A DNA stretch of 64,000 nt from Verrucomicrobiales bacterium (lineage in GTDB: Bacteria > Verrucomicrobiota > Verrucomicrobiia > Verrucomicrobiales > V1-33): contig JAGNEJ010000003.1 in the NCBI GenBank assembly GCA_018003315.1, positions 62,001-126,000 of the forward strand, read 5' to 3'. This document shows, in pieces, positions 51,690 to 60,152 of the stretch. Within the stretch, counting starts at the first letter, position 1. Each line of letters begins with the position of its first letter. The notes beneath the pieces are model-generated. The model was not told where the DNA came from and did not search any database. It saw only the letters and a list, made by a program, of their open reading frames with translations. A program made the position numbers and the translations under genes.

Positions 51690-52619
51690 ATGCGCCGCCA
51701 ATTTGTTTCCGCATGGTTCGCGTGGACCAGCGTCTGCGGATTTCTCGCTGCTTCTGGAGCGCAGCCGCTTCCATTTGAAGTGCATTCGGGGTATTTCGTT
51801 TCGAACAAGTTTGAGCCGGACGAGGCGGCGTCTTTTGTTTGGCTGGATGACCAGAGGGAATTCGATGCGGTGTTTGGAACGGTCATGATCGGAGGAAACA
51901 AGGAGCACCGGCTTCCGCCCGGAGCGTTTGAAAAACGCGTGGTGGTTGCGGTCATTCATCGGGGAAATGCCGTGGTGGACTATTCGGTGCAGAAGGTTTC
52001 GATGGATGGCCGACTGCTCGTTTTGCGCTATGCCGCCCGATTTGCGAAGCGGGAGACGACGACGTTTGCCTGTCCGTTGATTGTCGCGCTGCCGAAGGGC
52101 GATTTCGACGCAGTGCAGTTTGTCGAAAACGGAAAGGTTTTGCACCAACTGAAACGCAAGCCTACTGCCGAAGCGTGGGACGTCGAATGCAAGGAACCTG
52201 GTGCCGTGACGGCGTCCGTTGCCGACGACCGGGCCGTCCTGTCCATTCAAGGCGGCAAGGGCATTGGCCGGGCTACGGTGCGGGCTCCTGTGGCGGGATG
52301 GCCGAAGGCGGTGGTCATCCGTGCGCATCTGCGGGGATTGGAGCAGATGGTGCTGGCGTGCGGTGGCGAAAAACTGAGTGCCGCAGTGGCCAGCCACGGC
52401 GGCCATGCTGCGCGGATCCACCGATGGCGAGGTGGCACGGAGGGGCCTGCGCTGGCGAAGGACAGCCCGTTTTGGATGGAAATCCGCCGCTGCAGTGCGG
52501 AAGGCAAACCGGTGGCCGGTTTGCCGCCGGAGGGCGGGTGGTTTGACCTTCCAGTGCCCGCAGCACTGCTGGAAAAGGGCGAGGCTCTGAGATTGGAATG
52601 GATCGACTTTTACCGCTGA
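51690..52619 (+). CDS. Secreted hypothetical protein
   Basis: 309 residues. The ATG at 51690 is preceded by GAGGGG and gives a signal peptide (MRRQFVSAWFAWTSVCGFLAASGA). In-frame ATGs at 51609 (overlapping the transposase stop) and 51672 would add residues before the signal and are less likely. The mature protein is beta-rich (FEVHSGYFVSNKFEPDEAAS, WLDDQREFDAVFGTVMIGG, LKRKPTAEAWDVECKEPGA) and ends with an LRLEWIDFYR strand. I do not recognise the family. Location outside the cytoplasm is the only supported statement. Confidence 0.55.
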   Translation: MRRQFVSAWFAWTSVCGFLAASGAQPLPFEVHSGYFVSNKFEPDEAASFVWLDDQREFDAVFGTVMIGGNKEHRLPPGAFEKRVVVAVIHRGNAVVDYSVQKVSMDGRLLVLRYAARFAKRETTTFACPLIVALPKGDFDAVQFVENGKVLHQLKRKPTAEAWDVECKEPGAVTASVADDRAVLSIQGGKGIGRATVRAPVAGWPKAVVIRAHLRGLEQMVLACGGEKLSAAVASHGGHAARIHRWRGGTEGPALAKDSPFWMEIRRCSAEGKPVAGLPPEGGWFDLPVPAALLEKGEALRLEWIDFYR

Positions 52620-52698
52620 CTGCGGGCTCTGGGGTGTCCACGTTCGCCATTGCAATTGCTGTGGTCAGACAGTAACGAACCATTTTTCTTCCCCGGGC

Positions 52699-53895
52699 AT
52701 GCCCATTCCCTACTTCGTTTGCGACAACTGCCACACGCGCTACCAGCACGCGGCGTCTTTGGTTGGGCATGCGATCCGGTGCAAGATGTGCGGCTTCGTA
52801 TTCCGGGTGCCGGCACAGGCGATGGTGGACCTGAATGAAAAGCCCCATGCTGAGGCTGCGGGCGGAACGGCTGCAGCACGGGGGACCGGACGGTGGTTTT
52901 TGCGTTTTTCCAATGGCCGCCAGTTCGGACCGGTGGTGCGTCCGATGATCGAGGAATGGCTGCATGAAGGCCGGGCGGATGCAGAAAGCTGGGTGCTGCA
53001 GGAAGGCACGGAAGACTGGATGCAGGTCAAGGATGCCTTTCCGGAACTGGTGGCGCTTAAAAATCAGGAACCGGAAAATCCCTATGCGCCGGTGCCCCTT
53101 TCCGTGGCGCAGATTCCGGCCGCCGGTCTGCTGGATTATTTTTCCGATGAGCGGCATTTACTGACATCCGCGGAGCAGCAGCAGCACGCCGAAGCGGTGG
53201 AAATGGTGAACCGGGAGTGCCATCGCTCCATGGGAGTGGTGCGACTGAAGCAGACAAAATCCGTCCGGGTCGGCGAACTGGTGGTGTTCGGCGAGAGCAT
53301 CCGCATGCCGGAGGAAGCCAGGCCGGAGAGTCTGACCGTGTTTTCCCTGATCAGCCAGAGCGCGGAATTTTACCTGGTGGTGCCCTGGTCAAAACTTGGC
53401 CGACTGGCGCACGAATTCGTCTCCATCGTTCCAGGGCGGCTGCCCTCGTCCATCGCCCTGCGACGGGTGGATGAAAAAGGATTTGCCGGCGGGATTTGGT
53501 GCGGCATGTCCGGCACGGAGGACGACGTGCTAGCCGTGGCGGCGAAACGCACCCAGGATGAACTGACAAGGGGCATCCGCTGGCAATGGTACAGTCAAAA
53601 AGGCGATTACACGATGGTGCAAGTCTGGGGTCTGCAGGTGGTGCCGCTGGGCGACGAAAAGTTCCTGCACATCATGCAGACTTCCTGCATGGGGCCGTCG
53701 GGACAGGACTTCGGACTGCTGTGGTACCAGGAAAGACAAAGCGCCTTTTTCCGCTTCAGTCGCCGCCTCAGCCTGCCGCAGGACCATGAGACGCATTTCC
53801 TCTTTTCCACCTCTGCGGGACAGCTCTTCGCCCGGCTGTCCGGGCTGGAGGCGTCCACGGAACCTGCACCCTGCGAGGTGGAGGAAGGTCCCTGA
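52699..53895 (+). CDS. Zinc-ribbon and GYF-like (DUF4339) domain protein
   Basis: 398 residues. The N-terminal MJ0042-type zinc ribbon has two CxxC pairs (C8/C11 and C28/C31 in FVCDNCHTRYQ and RCKMCGFVFRV). Next is a GYF_2/DUF4339-like domain (about 66-118: RWFLRFSNGRQFGPVVRP, then EGTEDWMQVKD). The remaining ~270 residues form an unrecognised alpha/beta region (VPWSKLGRLAHEFVSIVPGR, LFARLSGLEASTEP). No signal or membrane segment is seen, so it is cytoplasmic and possibly a protein-binding adaptor. The stop overlaps the next start by one base (TGATG), coupling it to the dGTPase gene. Confidence 0.62.
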   Translation: MPIPYFVCDNCHTRYQHAASLVGHAIRCKMCGFVFRVPAQAMVDLNEKPHAEAAGGTAAARGTGRWFLRFSNGRQFGPVVRPMIEEWLHEGRADAESWVLQEGTEDWMQVKDAFPELVALKNQEPENPYAPVPLSVAQIPAAGLLDYFSDERHLLTSAEQQQHAEAVEMVNRECHRSMGVVRLKQTKSVRVGELVVFGESIRMPEEARPESLTVFSLISQSAEFYLVVPWSKLGRLAHEFVSIVPGRLPSSIALRRVDEKGFAGGIWCGMSGTEDDVLAVAAKRTQDELTRGIRWQWYSQKGDYTMVQVWGLQVVPLGDEKFLHIMQTSCMGPSGQDFGLLWYQERQSAFFRFSRRLSLPQDHETHFLFSTSAGQLFARLSGLEASTEPAPCEVEEGP

Positions 53896-55034
53896 TGCTC
53901 CGCACCCGTCAGCAGCTTGAGGCGGCGGAGGCCCGCAGTCTGGCGCCCTATGCGCAGGCGGTGACGGCATCCGCAGGCCGCACCCATCCGGAGGCGCCTC
54001 ATGCCTTTCGCACGGATTTCCAGCGGGACCGGGCCCGCATCATCCACTCCCGCGCCTTCAGGCGGCTGGATGGAAAGACCCAGGTTTTTCTCAACGGACG
54101 CGGAGACCATTTCCGCACCCGCCTCACCCATACCATGGAGGTCGCGTCGATCAGCCGAGCCATTGCCCGTCCGCTCGGTGCCAATGAAGACCTCGCCGAA
54201 GCCATCGCCCTGGCGCACGACCTTGGTCACGCCCCATTCGGCCATGCCGGGGAGGAAACCCTCAACCGGCTCCTGAGCGGCCACGGAGGGTTCGAGCACA
54301 ATACCCAGAGCCTCCGCATCGTCGAACTCATCGAGTCAAAATACGTGCGGTTTCCCGGCCTGAACCTCACCTACGAAGTGCTGGAGGGGCTGCGCAAGCA
54401 CGACCGTGGATTCACCCGTCCATCCGCATCCGGCAGGCCGGAAGAAACCTTTCCCAGCCCCGGCTTGGAAGCTCAGATTGCCAACCTGGCGGACGAAATT
54501 GCCTACTCCAGCCATGATCTCGATGACGCCCTGGACTCCGGACTGGTGCGGGAGGAACAGCTCGCTGGTCTGGAAATCTGGGACCGCTGCGTTGCGGATG
54601 TCAGGACGCAGTTTCCCGATCTTGCCGGTGAAGCGCTGGTCCGCCATGTCATCCGTTCGCTCACTGATTTCCAGGTGGAGGCGCTCGTTGCCGCCACCCA
54701 CCAACGGTTGGAAGCGCTGGCCGTCGCCAGTGCCGATGCCGTTCGCCGGCATCCGGCGTCGCTCGCTGGTCATTCCCAGGAAATGCGGTTGCTCAACCAG
54801 CAGCTCCGCAAGTTTCTCTTCCAGAATTTCTATCTCCACCCTGACATCGCTGGCCCGACCCGCCACGCCTGTGCCGCCATGGAGGTGGTTTTCCACCGCT
54901 ATCTGGCACGCCCGGAATTGCTCGGCCCCAACGCCCTTCGCCGCGTCAGCCAGCATGGACTCCACCGCACCGTGGCCGACTATATTTCGGGAATGACCGA
55001 CGGCTATCTGTTGTCAGAAGCCGCCAAATTCTGA
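53895..55034 (+). CDS. dgt: Deoxyguanosinetriphosphate triphosphohydrolase-like protein
   Basis: HD-domain dNTP hydrolase, 379 residues. Motifs are RDRARIIHSRAFRRLDGKTQVF, the metal-binding RLTHTMEVASISRAIAR (first His) and ALAHDLGHAPFGHAGEE (HD), followed by GGFEHNTQSLRIVE and LTYEVLEGLRKHD. LADEIAYSSHDLDDAL holds the conserved last Asp. It releases inorganic triphosphate from dNTPs, controlling dNTP pools; some relatives have antiphage roles. It starts inside the stop of the GYF-like gene. Confidence 0.9.
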   Translation: MLRTRQQLEAAEARSLAPYAQAVTASAGRTHPEAPHAFRTDFQRDRARIIHSRAFRRLDGKTQVFLNGRGDHFRTRLTHTMEVASISRAIARPLGANEDLAEAIALAHDLGHAPFGHAGEETLNRLLSGHGGFEHNTQSLRIVELIESKYVRFPGLNLTYEVLEGLRKHDRGFTRPSASGRPEETFPSPGLEAQIANLADEIAYSSHDLDDALDSGLVREEQLAGLEIWDRCVADVRTQFPDLAGEALVRHVIRSLTDFQVEALVAATHQRLEALAVASADAVRRHPASLAGHSQEMRLLNQQLRKFLFQNFYLHPDIAGPTRHACAAMEVVFHRYLARPELLGPNALRRVSQHGLHRTVADYISGMTDGYLLSEAAKF

Positions 55035-55185
55035 GTCTGCAGTTTCTGTCGCCGCACGGGGAAAACTGTGCGATCCGCCGGAAAAAGCATTGCGGTGCCG
55101 CCAGAATCTCCATTAATACCGGCCCACGACGCCCCCTGCAAGGTTTCCCCTGTCCCCTCAACCCATACGATCCCGCCTGCTGCCG

Positions 55186-57150
55186 ATGAAAAAGTCTCCT
55201 GCGTCCCGCCGGGCCACGGTCCCGCCTGCCGCCGCTGTTGCGCCCACCCCGGATTGGTCTGTCGAACAATCGCGGGAACTTTACCGGCTCGACGCGTGGG
55301 GAAACGGATTTTTCGGCGTCAATGCCGATGGAGAAATCACCGTGCGCTTGCGCAATGGCGGGCATGAAGACGAAGTGAGCCTCATGCAGATTTTGCGCAG
55401 CTTGCGCACCAAGAGCAGAAATTTCCATCTCCCGGCGCTCTTTCGTTTTCCGGACCTTCTCTTCGCCCGCATCGCCGAACTGAACGAGGCGTTCAAATCC
55501 GCCATCAAATCCCAGGGCTACCAGGGACGCTACCACGGCGTCTATCCGGTCAAGGTCAACCAGCAGCAGCAGGTCATCAAGGAAATCACCGAATACGGAC
55601 GCCAGTACCATTACGGCCTGGAAGTCGGCAGCAAACCCGAACTGCTGGCCGCCCTCGCTTTCATGCACGACCGCAATGCCCTGCTGGTGTGCAATGGCTA
55701 TAAGGATTCCGAATTCATCGACCTCGCGCTCCAGGCCAAACGCATGGGTTTGCGCGTCATGCTGGTCATCGAAATGCCTCCGGAACTCGACCTGATCCTC
55801 GAACGCAGCAAAGTCCTGGGCATCGAACCCAACCTCGGCCTGCGCATCAAGCTCTCCACCAAGGGCAGCGGCCACTGGAGTGAAAGCGCCGGCGACCGCA
55901 GCCCGTTCGGCCTCAATTTCTCCCAGACCATCACCGTGGTCGATGACCTCAAGAACCGCGGCAAGCTGCACCTGCTCAAAATGCTGCACTACCATCAGGG
56001 GTCGCAGATTCCCAAGATCGCCACCGTGCGCCTCGCCGCCCAGGAGGCCTCGCGGGTGTATGTGAACCTCGTGAAGGAGGGAGCCCCCATGGGGCTGCTC
56101 AACCTTGGCGGTGGCCTGGCCGTGGACTATTCCGGCACCCGTCAGGCGGACGAAAGCAGCATGAACTACACGCTGCAGGAATACTGCGCGGACGTGGTGG
56201 AGGCCGTCCAGAAAATCATGGACGAAGCCAACGTCGAGCACCCGGACATCGTGACCGAATCCGGGCGGGCCATGGTCGCCTACTACAGCGTGCTCGTTTT
56301 CGACATTCTCGACGTCAACCGCACCGACCGGCGCGATCCCCTGCCAAAACTTTCCCGCCATGCTCCTGACATTCTCAAGAGCATGACCGAAGTGGTGGAC
56401 AACCTCGACAAGCTCAGCCTCCAGGAGTCCTATCATGACATCGTTTTTTATCGCGACGAGCTGCTCACGCTTTTCCGCACCGGCATCGTATCCCTTCGGG
56501 AACGGGCCGTTGGCGATCAGATTTACTGGACCGTGCTCAACGAAATCGCCCGCCGCACCAACGGCGTCACCGAGATCCCCGGAATGGAATCCAAGCTGGC
56601 GGATTTTTACTACGGCAACTTCAGCATGTTCCAGAGCCTCCCGGACGCCTGGGCCATCAAGCAGTTTTTCCCGGTGGCGCCCATCCACCGCCTTCAGGAA
56701 AAACCCACCCGCCAGGCGGTCATTTCCGACGTCACCTGCGACTGCGAAGGCACCCTCAACTGTTTCCTCGGTCCGAAAGGCACCAAGCGATCCACCATTC
56801 CCCTTCACGAAATCCAGGAAGGCCAGACCTGGCAGGATTATCTGATGGGCGTTTTCCTCGTCGGGGCCTATCAGGAAACGCTCGGAGACCTCCACAACCT
56901 TCTGGGCGATACCAGCGTCGTCACCGTTCGCCTGCGCAACGGGCGCATCTCCTTCAGCCGCCAGCTCCCAGGGGACACCGCCGCCGAGGTTCTCTCCTAC
57001 CTTGAGTACGAACCGCGCAACCTGCTCAAACGCTTCCGTGCCTTGACGGATGAAGCGGTCGAGAATGGCAAAATCAACGAGTCCACCGCGGAGGAGTTTT
57101 ACAAAAGCTACCGGAAAAACCTCAAATCCTATACGTATTTCACTTCCTGA
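55186..57150 (+). CDS. speA: Biosynthetic arginine decarboxylase
   Basis: PLP enzyme converting arginine to agmatine. 654 residues, normal for the SpeA family. GRYHGVYPVKVNQQQQV contains the PLP lysine (K123), LEVGSKPELLAAL, LGLRIKLSTKGSGHWSES and LNLGGGLAVDYSGT are barrel motifs, TESGRAMVAYYSVLVFDI and VISDVTCDCEGTLNCF carry the C-terminal Cys region, and YLEYEPRNLLKRFRA closes the protein. Together with agmatine deiminase at 26122 it supplies a route to putrescine. The ATG at 55186 gives a slightly extended Ala/Pro-rich N-terminus. Confidence 0.95.
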   Translation: MKKSPASRRATVPPAAAVAPTPDWSVEQSRELYRLDAWGNGFFGVNADGEITVRLRNGGHEDEVSLMQILRSLRTKSRNFHLPALFRFPDLLFARIAELNEAFKSAIKSQGYQGRYHGVYPVKVNQQQQVIKEITEYGRQYHYGLEVGSKPELLAALAFMHDRNALLVCNGYKDSEFIDLALQAKRMGLRVMLVIEMPPELDLILERSKVLGIEPNLGLRIKLSTKGSGHWSESAGDRSPFGLNFSQTITVVDDLKNRGKLHLLKMLHYHQGSQIPKIATVRLAAQEASRVYVNLVKEGAPMGLLNLGGGLAVDYSGTRQADESSMNYTLQEYCADVVEAVQKIMDEANVEHPDIVTESGRAMVAYYSVLVFDILDVNRTDRRDPLPKLSRHAPDILKSMTEVVDNLDKLSLQESYHDIVFYRDELLTLFRTGIVSLRERAVGDQIYWTVLNEIARRTNGVTEIPGMESKLADFYYGNFSMFQSLPDAWAIKQFFPVAPIHRLQEKPTRQAVISDVTCDCEGTLNCFLGPKGTKRSTIPLHEIQEGQTWQDYLMGVFLVGAYQETLGDLHNLLGDTSVVTVRLRNGRISFSRQLPGDTAAEVLSYLEYEPRNLLKRFRALTDEAVENGKINESTAEEFYKSYRKNLKSYTYFTS

Positions 57151-57490
57151 ACAGGGGTGAAGTATTCGTGATCAGATGCGGCACGCCGTTGGGCAGCCTC
57201 CTGGCATGCCATCCCAACACCGCCGCACCTCGTCCCAACCGCCCCGGAGGTGCTTCACGGTGCCGGGAGCATGGGTGGCGGCGGATTCTAACAAACTTTG
57301 TTCCGTGGAAAATGCCGGAAAAGTGCGCAGGATGATTGCGCTGCCGCTGGGTGCAATATGGTTAGCAGAAAGATGAAGCGACCGCTTGCCCGCACCACGG
57401 CGGCGTGCCATTGAACCACGCCGCATGACCAGAAAAACGGATGAGCATCCGCCAGCCCGGCACCCCCTCGCAGACAACCAACCAACCACC
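57151..57490. other. Long intergenic region between speA and tex
   Basis: 340 bp without a convincing gene. GCGGCGTG (57400-57407) and CACGCCGC (57417-57424) form a perfect 8-bp stem with a 9-nt loop, about 65-90 bp before the tex start; there is no T-run. This could be a leader structure for tex. No clear promoter pair was seen. Confidence 0.4.
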
Positions 57491-59917
57491 ATGAGACCCG
57501 ACTATTTCGAACGCATCGCCAGTGAATTGAAGATCAAACCGGCCCAGGTGGCTGCGACGGCGGAACTGCTGTCGGAAGGCGGCACGGTGCCGTTCATTTC
57601 ACGGTATCGCAAGGAAGCGACGGGCATGCTGGATGAAGTGGCCATCACCACCATCCGCGACCGGCTGGTGCAGTTTGCCGAGGTGGATCAGCGGCGTGAC
57701 GCCATCCTCAAAAGCCTGGGCGAGCGCAACCTGCTGACCGATGCGCTCAAGACGCAGCTCGCCAAGGCGGAGACGATGACGAAGCTGGAGGACATTTTTG
57801 CCCCCTACCGTCCGAAGCGCCGCACCCGGGCGACGATTGCCGCGGAAAAAGGACTGACGCCGCTGGCCGACTGGCTGATCGCCAACCAGAACGACCCCAA
57901 GGCCGACCCCAAGGCTGAAGCGCAGAACTATGTGACGGTCGCGGGAAAAGCGGCGGTTTCACCGGCTCCGGCTGCTTCCGCGGAAGCCGCTGCTGACACC
58001 CCGGAAGCCAAACTGGCGGCCAAAATCGCCGCAGCGGATGCCATCGACACCACGGTGAAATCTGCGGACGAAGCCCTGGCTGGGGCCCGTGACATCATTG
58101 CGGAGCGCATTTCCGATGACGCACAAATCCGCCCTGCGCTGCGGCAGGTCTATGAGAACGAGGCGGACCTTTCCTCAAAGATTTTGACTGGCAAGGAAGC
58201 GGACCAGGAAGCGGCCAAGTTCCGCGACTATTTCGAATGGTCGGAGCCGCTGAAAACCATTCCCAGCCACCGCCTGCTGGCGATTCGCCGCGGAGAAAAG
58301 GAGGGGTTTTTGATGATGCGCATCGCCATTGCCGACGAACGCGGCCTCGACACCGTCAAGCGCCTGTTCATCACTGGGAAAGGCCCCTGTGCGGATCAAA
58401 TCGCCCTCGCAGCGGCGGATTCCTGCAAGCGGCTGCTTTTTCCCAGCATGGAAACGGAAATGCGGCTCGGATCAAAGAAGAAGGCCGATGCGGAAGCGAT
58501 CCGCGTCTTTGCTGACAACCTGCGGGAGCTGCTCAATGCCGCCCCGCTGGGCGAAAAACGAGTTTTGGCGATTGATCCCGGATTCCGCACCGGATGTAAA
58601 ACGGTGGTTCTCAGCGCCCAGGGCGTCCTGGTCCACAACGACGTGATCCACCCGACCGCCGGCAGCAACACGCAGATGGTGGAGGCCGCACGGACGCTCA
58701 TCAATCTTTGCCAGGCCCACAAAATCGAGGCCGTCGCCATTGGCAACGGCACTGCCAGCCGCGAGACCGAACAATTTGTCAGGAAAGTGCTCAACACCGG
58801 CGAACTGGCGCGCATTCCGATTCTCATGGTCAATGAGTCCGGCGCTTCGATCTACAGCGCCAGCGAAGTGGCCCGCGAGGAGTTTCCCAATCACGACGTG
58901 ACCGTCCGCGGCGCAGTGAGCATCGGACGCCGCCTCATGGACCCGTTGGCGGAACTGGTGAAAATCGATCCAAAATCAATCGGAGTCGGGCAGTATCAGC
59001 ACGACGTGGACCAAACGCAGCTCAAGCATTCGCTCGACGACTCCGTCATTTCCTGCGTGAACCGCGTCGGCGTCGAGGTCAACACCGCCAGTCGGCAGCT
59101 GCTCAGCTACGTCGCCGGACTGAACAAAAGCATCGCCGAAAACATCGTGGCCTACCGGAATGAAAAGGGTCCGTTCAAAAGCCGCAGAGAACTGCTGAAA
59201 GTTTCCCGGCTCGGCGACAAAGCCTTCGAACAGGCCGCGGGATTTCTGAGAATCCGCGGTGCCGACGATCCGCTGGATGCCTCCGCCGTGCATCCGGAAC
59301 GCTATGCCCTGGTGGAAAAAATGGCCGCCGATGCGGGCTGCCGGGTGTCCGATCTCATTTCCGATGAGAAAAAACGTCAGGCCATCGACCTGCGGAAATA
59401 TGTCAGTGAATCCGCCGGCCTGCCCACCCTCCAGGACATCCTCGCAGAACTGGCCAAACCCGGGCGCGATCCGCGCAAGCAGTTTGAAATTTTCAGCTTC
59501 CAGGACGGCATCGAAAAGCCCGGCGACCTGCAGGTCGGCATGAAACTGCCCGGCATCGTCACCAATGTCACCGCCTTCGGAGCGTTCGTGGACGTGGGCG
59601 TGCACCAGGACGGACTGGTTCACATTTCCCAGCTCGCCGACACCTTCGTCAAGGACCCCAACGAAATCGTGAAGGTCGGCAAACAGGTCACCGTGACCGT
59701 CATGGAAGTCGATCTCCAGCGCAACCGCATCGCACTGAGCATGAAATCGAAACCCGATTTCGAGAACGCCAAAAAGTCCGGTGCCCCAGGCCAGACCCGA
59801 CCCGGCCAGCGCCCGGCCACGGGCGGCGGCGGAAACCGCAGTTTCAGCGAAGCCAGCCAGGGCGGTGGATTCGGTGGCGGGTGGTTCGACCAGGCAGTGA
59901 ACAAAGGGAAAAAGTAA
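57491..59917 (+). CDS. tex: Tex-family RNA-binding transcriptional accessory protein
   Basis: 808 residues with the full Tex architecture: N-terminal helical domain (VPFISRYRKEATGMLDEV, FAPYRPKRRTRATIA), a YqgF/RNase-H-like domain (VLAIDPGFRTGCKTVVLS, AVAIGNGTASRETEQFV), helix-hairpin-helix domains (SVGVGQYQHD-like IGVGQYQHDVDQTQL, ENIVAYRNEKGPFKSRREL) and a C-terminal S1 RNA-binding domain (GIVTNVTAFGAFVDVGVHQD, LVHISQLAD). An Ala-rich insert at about 150-200 and a Gly-rich tail are extra. It acts on the transcription/translation machinery; its essentiality varies. The start at 57491 begins MRPDYFERIASELKI. Confidence 0.95.
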   Translation: MRPDYFERIASELKIKPAQVAATAELLSEGGTVPFISRYRKEATGMLDEVAITTIRDRLVQFAEVDQRRDAILKSLGERNLLTDALKTQLAKAETMTKLEDIFAPYRPKRRTRATIAAEKGLTPLADWLIANQNDPKADPKAEAQNYVTVAGKAAVSPAPAASAEAAADTPEAKLAAKIAAADAIDTTVKSADEALAGARDIIAERISDDAQIRPALRQVYENEADLSSKILTGKEADQEAAKFRDYFEWSEPLKTIPSHRLLAIRRGEKEGFLMMRIAIADERGLDTVKRLFITGKGPCADQIALAAADSCKRLLFPSMETEMRLGSKKKADAEAIRVFADNLRELLNAAPLGEKRVLAIDPGFRTGCKTVVLSAQGVLVHNDVIHPTAGSNTQMVEAARTLINLCQAHKIEAVAIGNGTASRETEQFVRKVLNTGELARIPILMVNESGASIYSASEVAREEFPNHDVTVRGAVSIGRRLMDPLAELVKIDPKSIGVGQYQHDVDQTQLKHSLDDSVISCVNRVGVEVNTASRQLLSYVAGLNKSIAENIVAYRNEKGPFKSRRELLKVSRLGDKAFEQAAGFLRIRGADDPLDASAVHPERYALVEKMAADAGCRVSDLISDEKKRQAIDLRKYVSESAGLPTLQDILAELAKPGRDPRKQFEIFSFQDGIEKPGDLQVGMKLPGIVTNVTAFGAFVDVGVHQDGLVHISQLADTFVKDPNEIVKVGKQVTVTVMEVDLQRNRIALSMKSKPDFENAKKSGAPGQTRPGQRPATGGGGNRSFSEASQGGGFGGGWFDQAVNKGKK

Positions 59918-59939
59918 GGCTTCCCACTTTGTTCCAGCA

Positions 59940-59975
59940 AACAGCCCCACGCACCTAAAGGCACGTAGGGCTGTT
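59940..59975 (+). terminator. Possible terminator hairpin after tex
   Basis: AACAGCCC (59940-59947) can pair with GGGCTGTT (59968-59975), with an inner CACG/CGTA-like stem. It lies 22 bp after the tex stop, but the following sequence is a C-run and then AT-rich DNA rather than a T-run. Confidence 0.4.
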
Positions 59976-60152
59976 ATCCCCCCCCAAATTCGAAAACTTA
60001 ATTAAATAGAGATTAACGCATCTCGCCGCATTTTACAAGATAAATCATTAAGAAAAGATGAATCCGCAAATGCGGAGTATCGACATGGGGGAGGGAATCG
60101 TCCCTTGCATTTTCAAGCCGGCTCTGAACTTCAGTTCGAGCGGCTGGAAGTA
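59976..60152. other. AT-rich convergent intergenic region between tex and purA
   Basis: Between two convergent genes, so it should hold transcript ends, not promoters. It contains a C-run, a markedly AT-rich stretch (about 59995-60060) and a small dyad, CCGCA-AA-TGCGG (about 60065-60076). No open reading frame is supported. The AT-richness is unusual for this window; an unannotated small RNA cannot be excluded. Confidence 0.35.
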
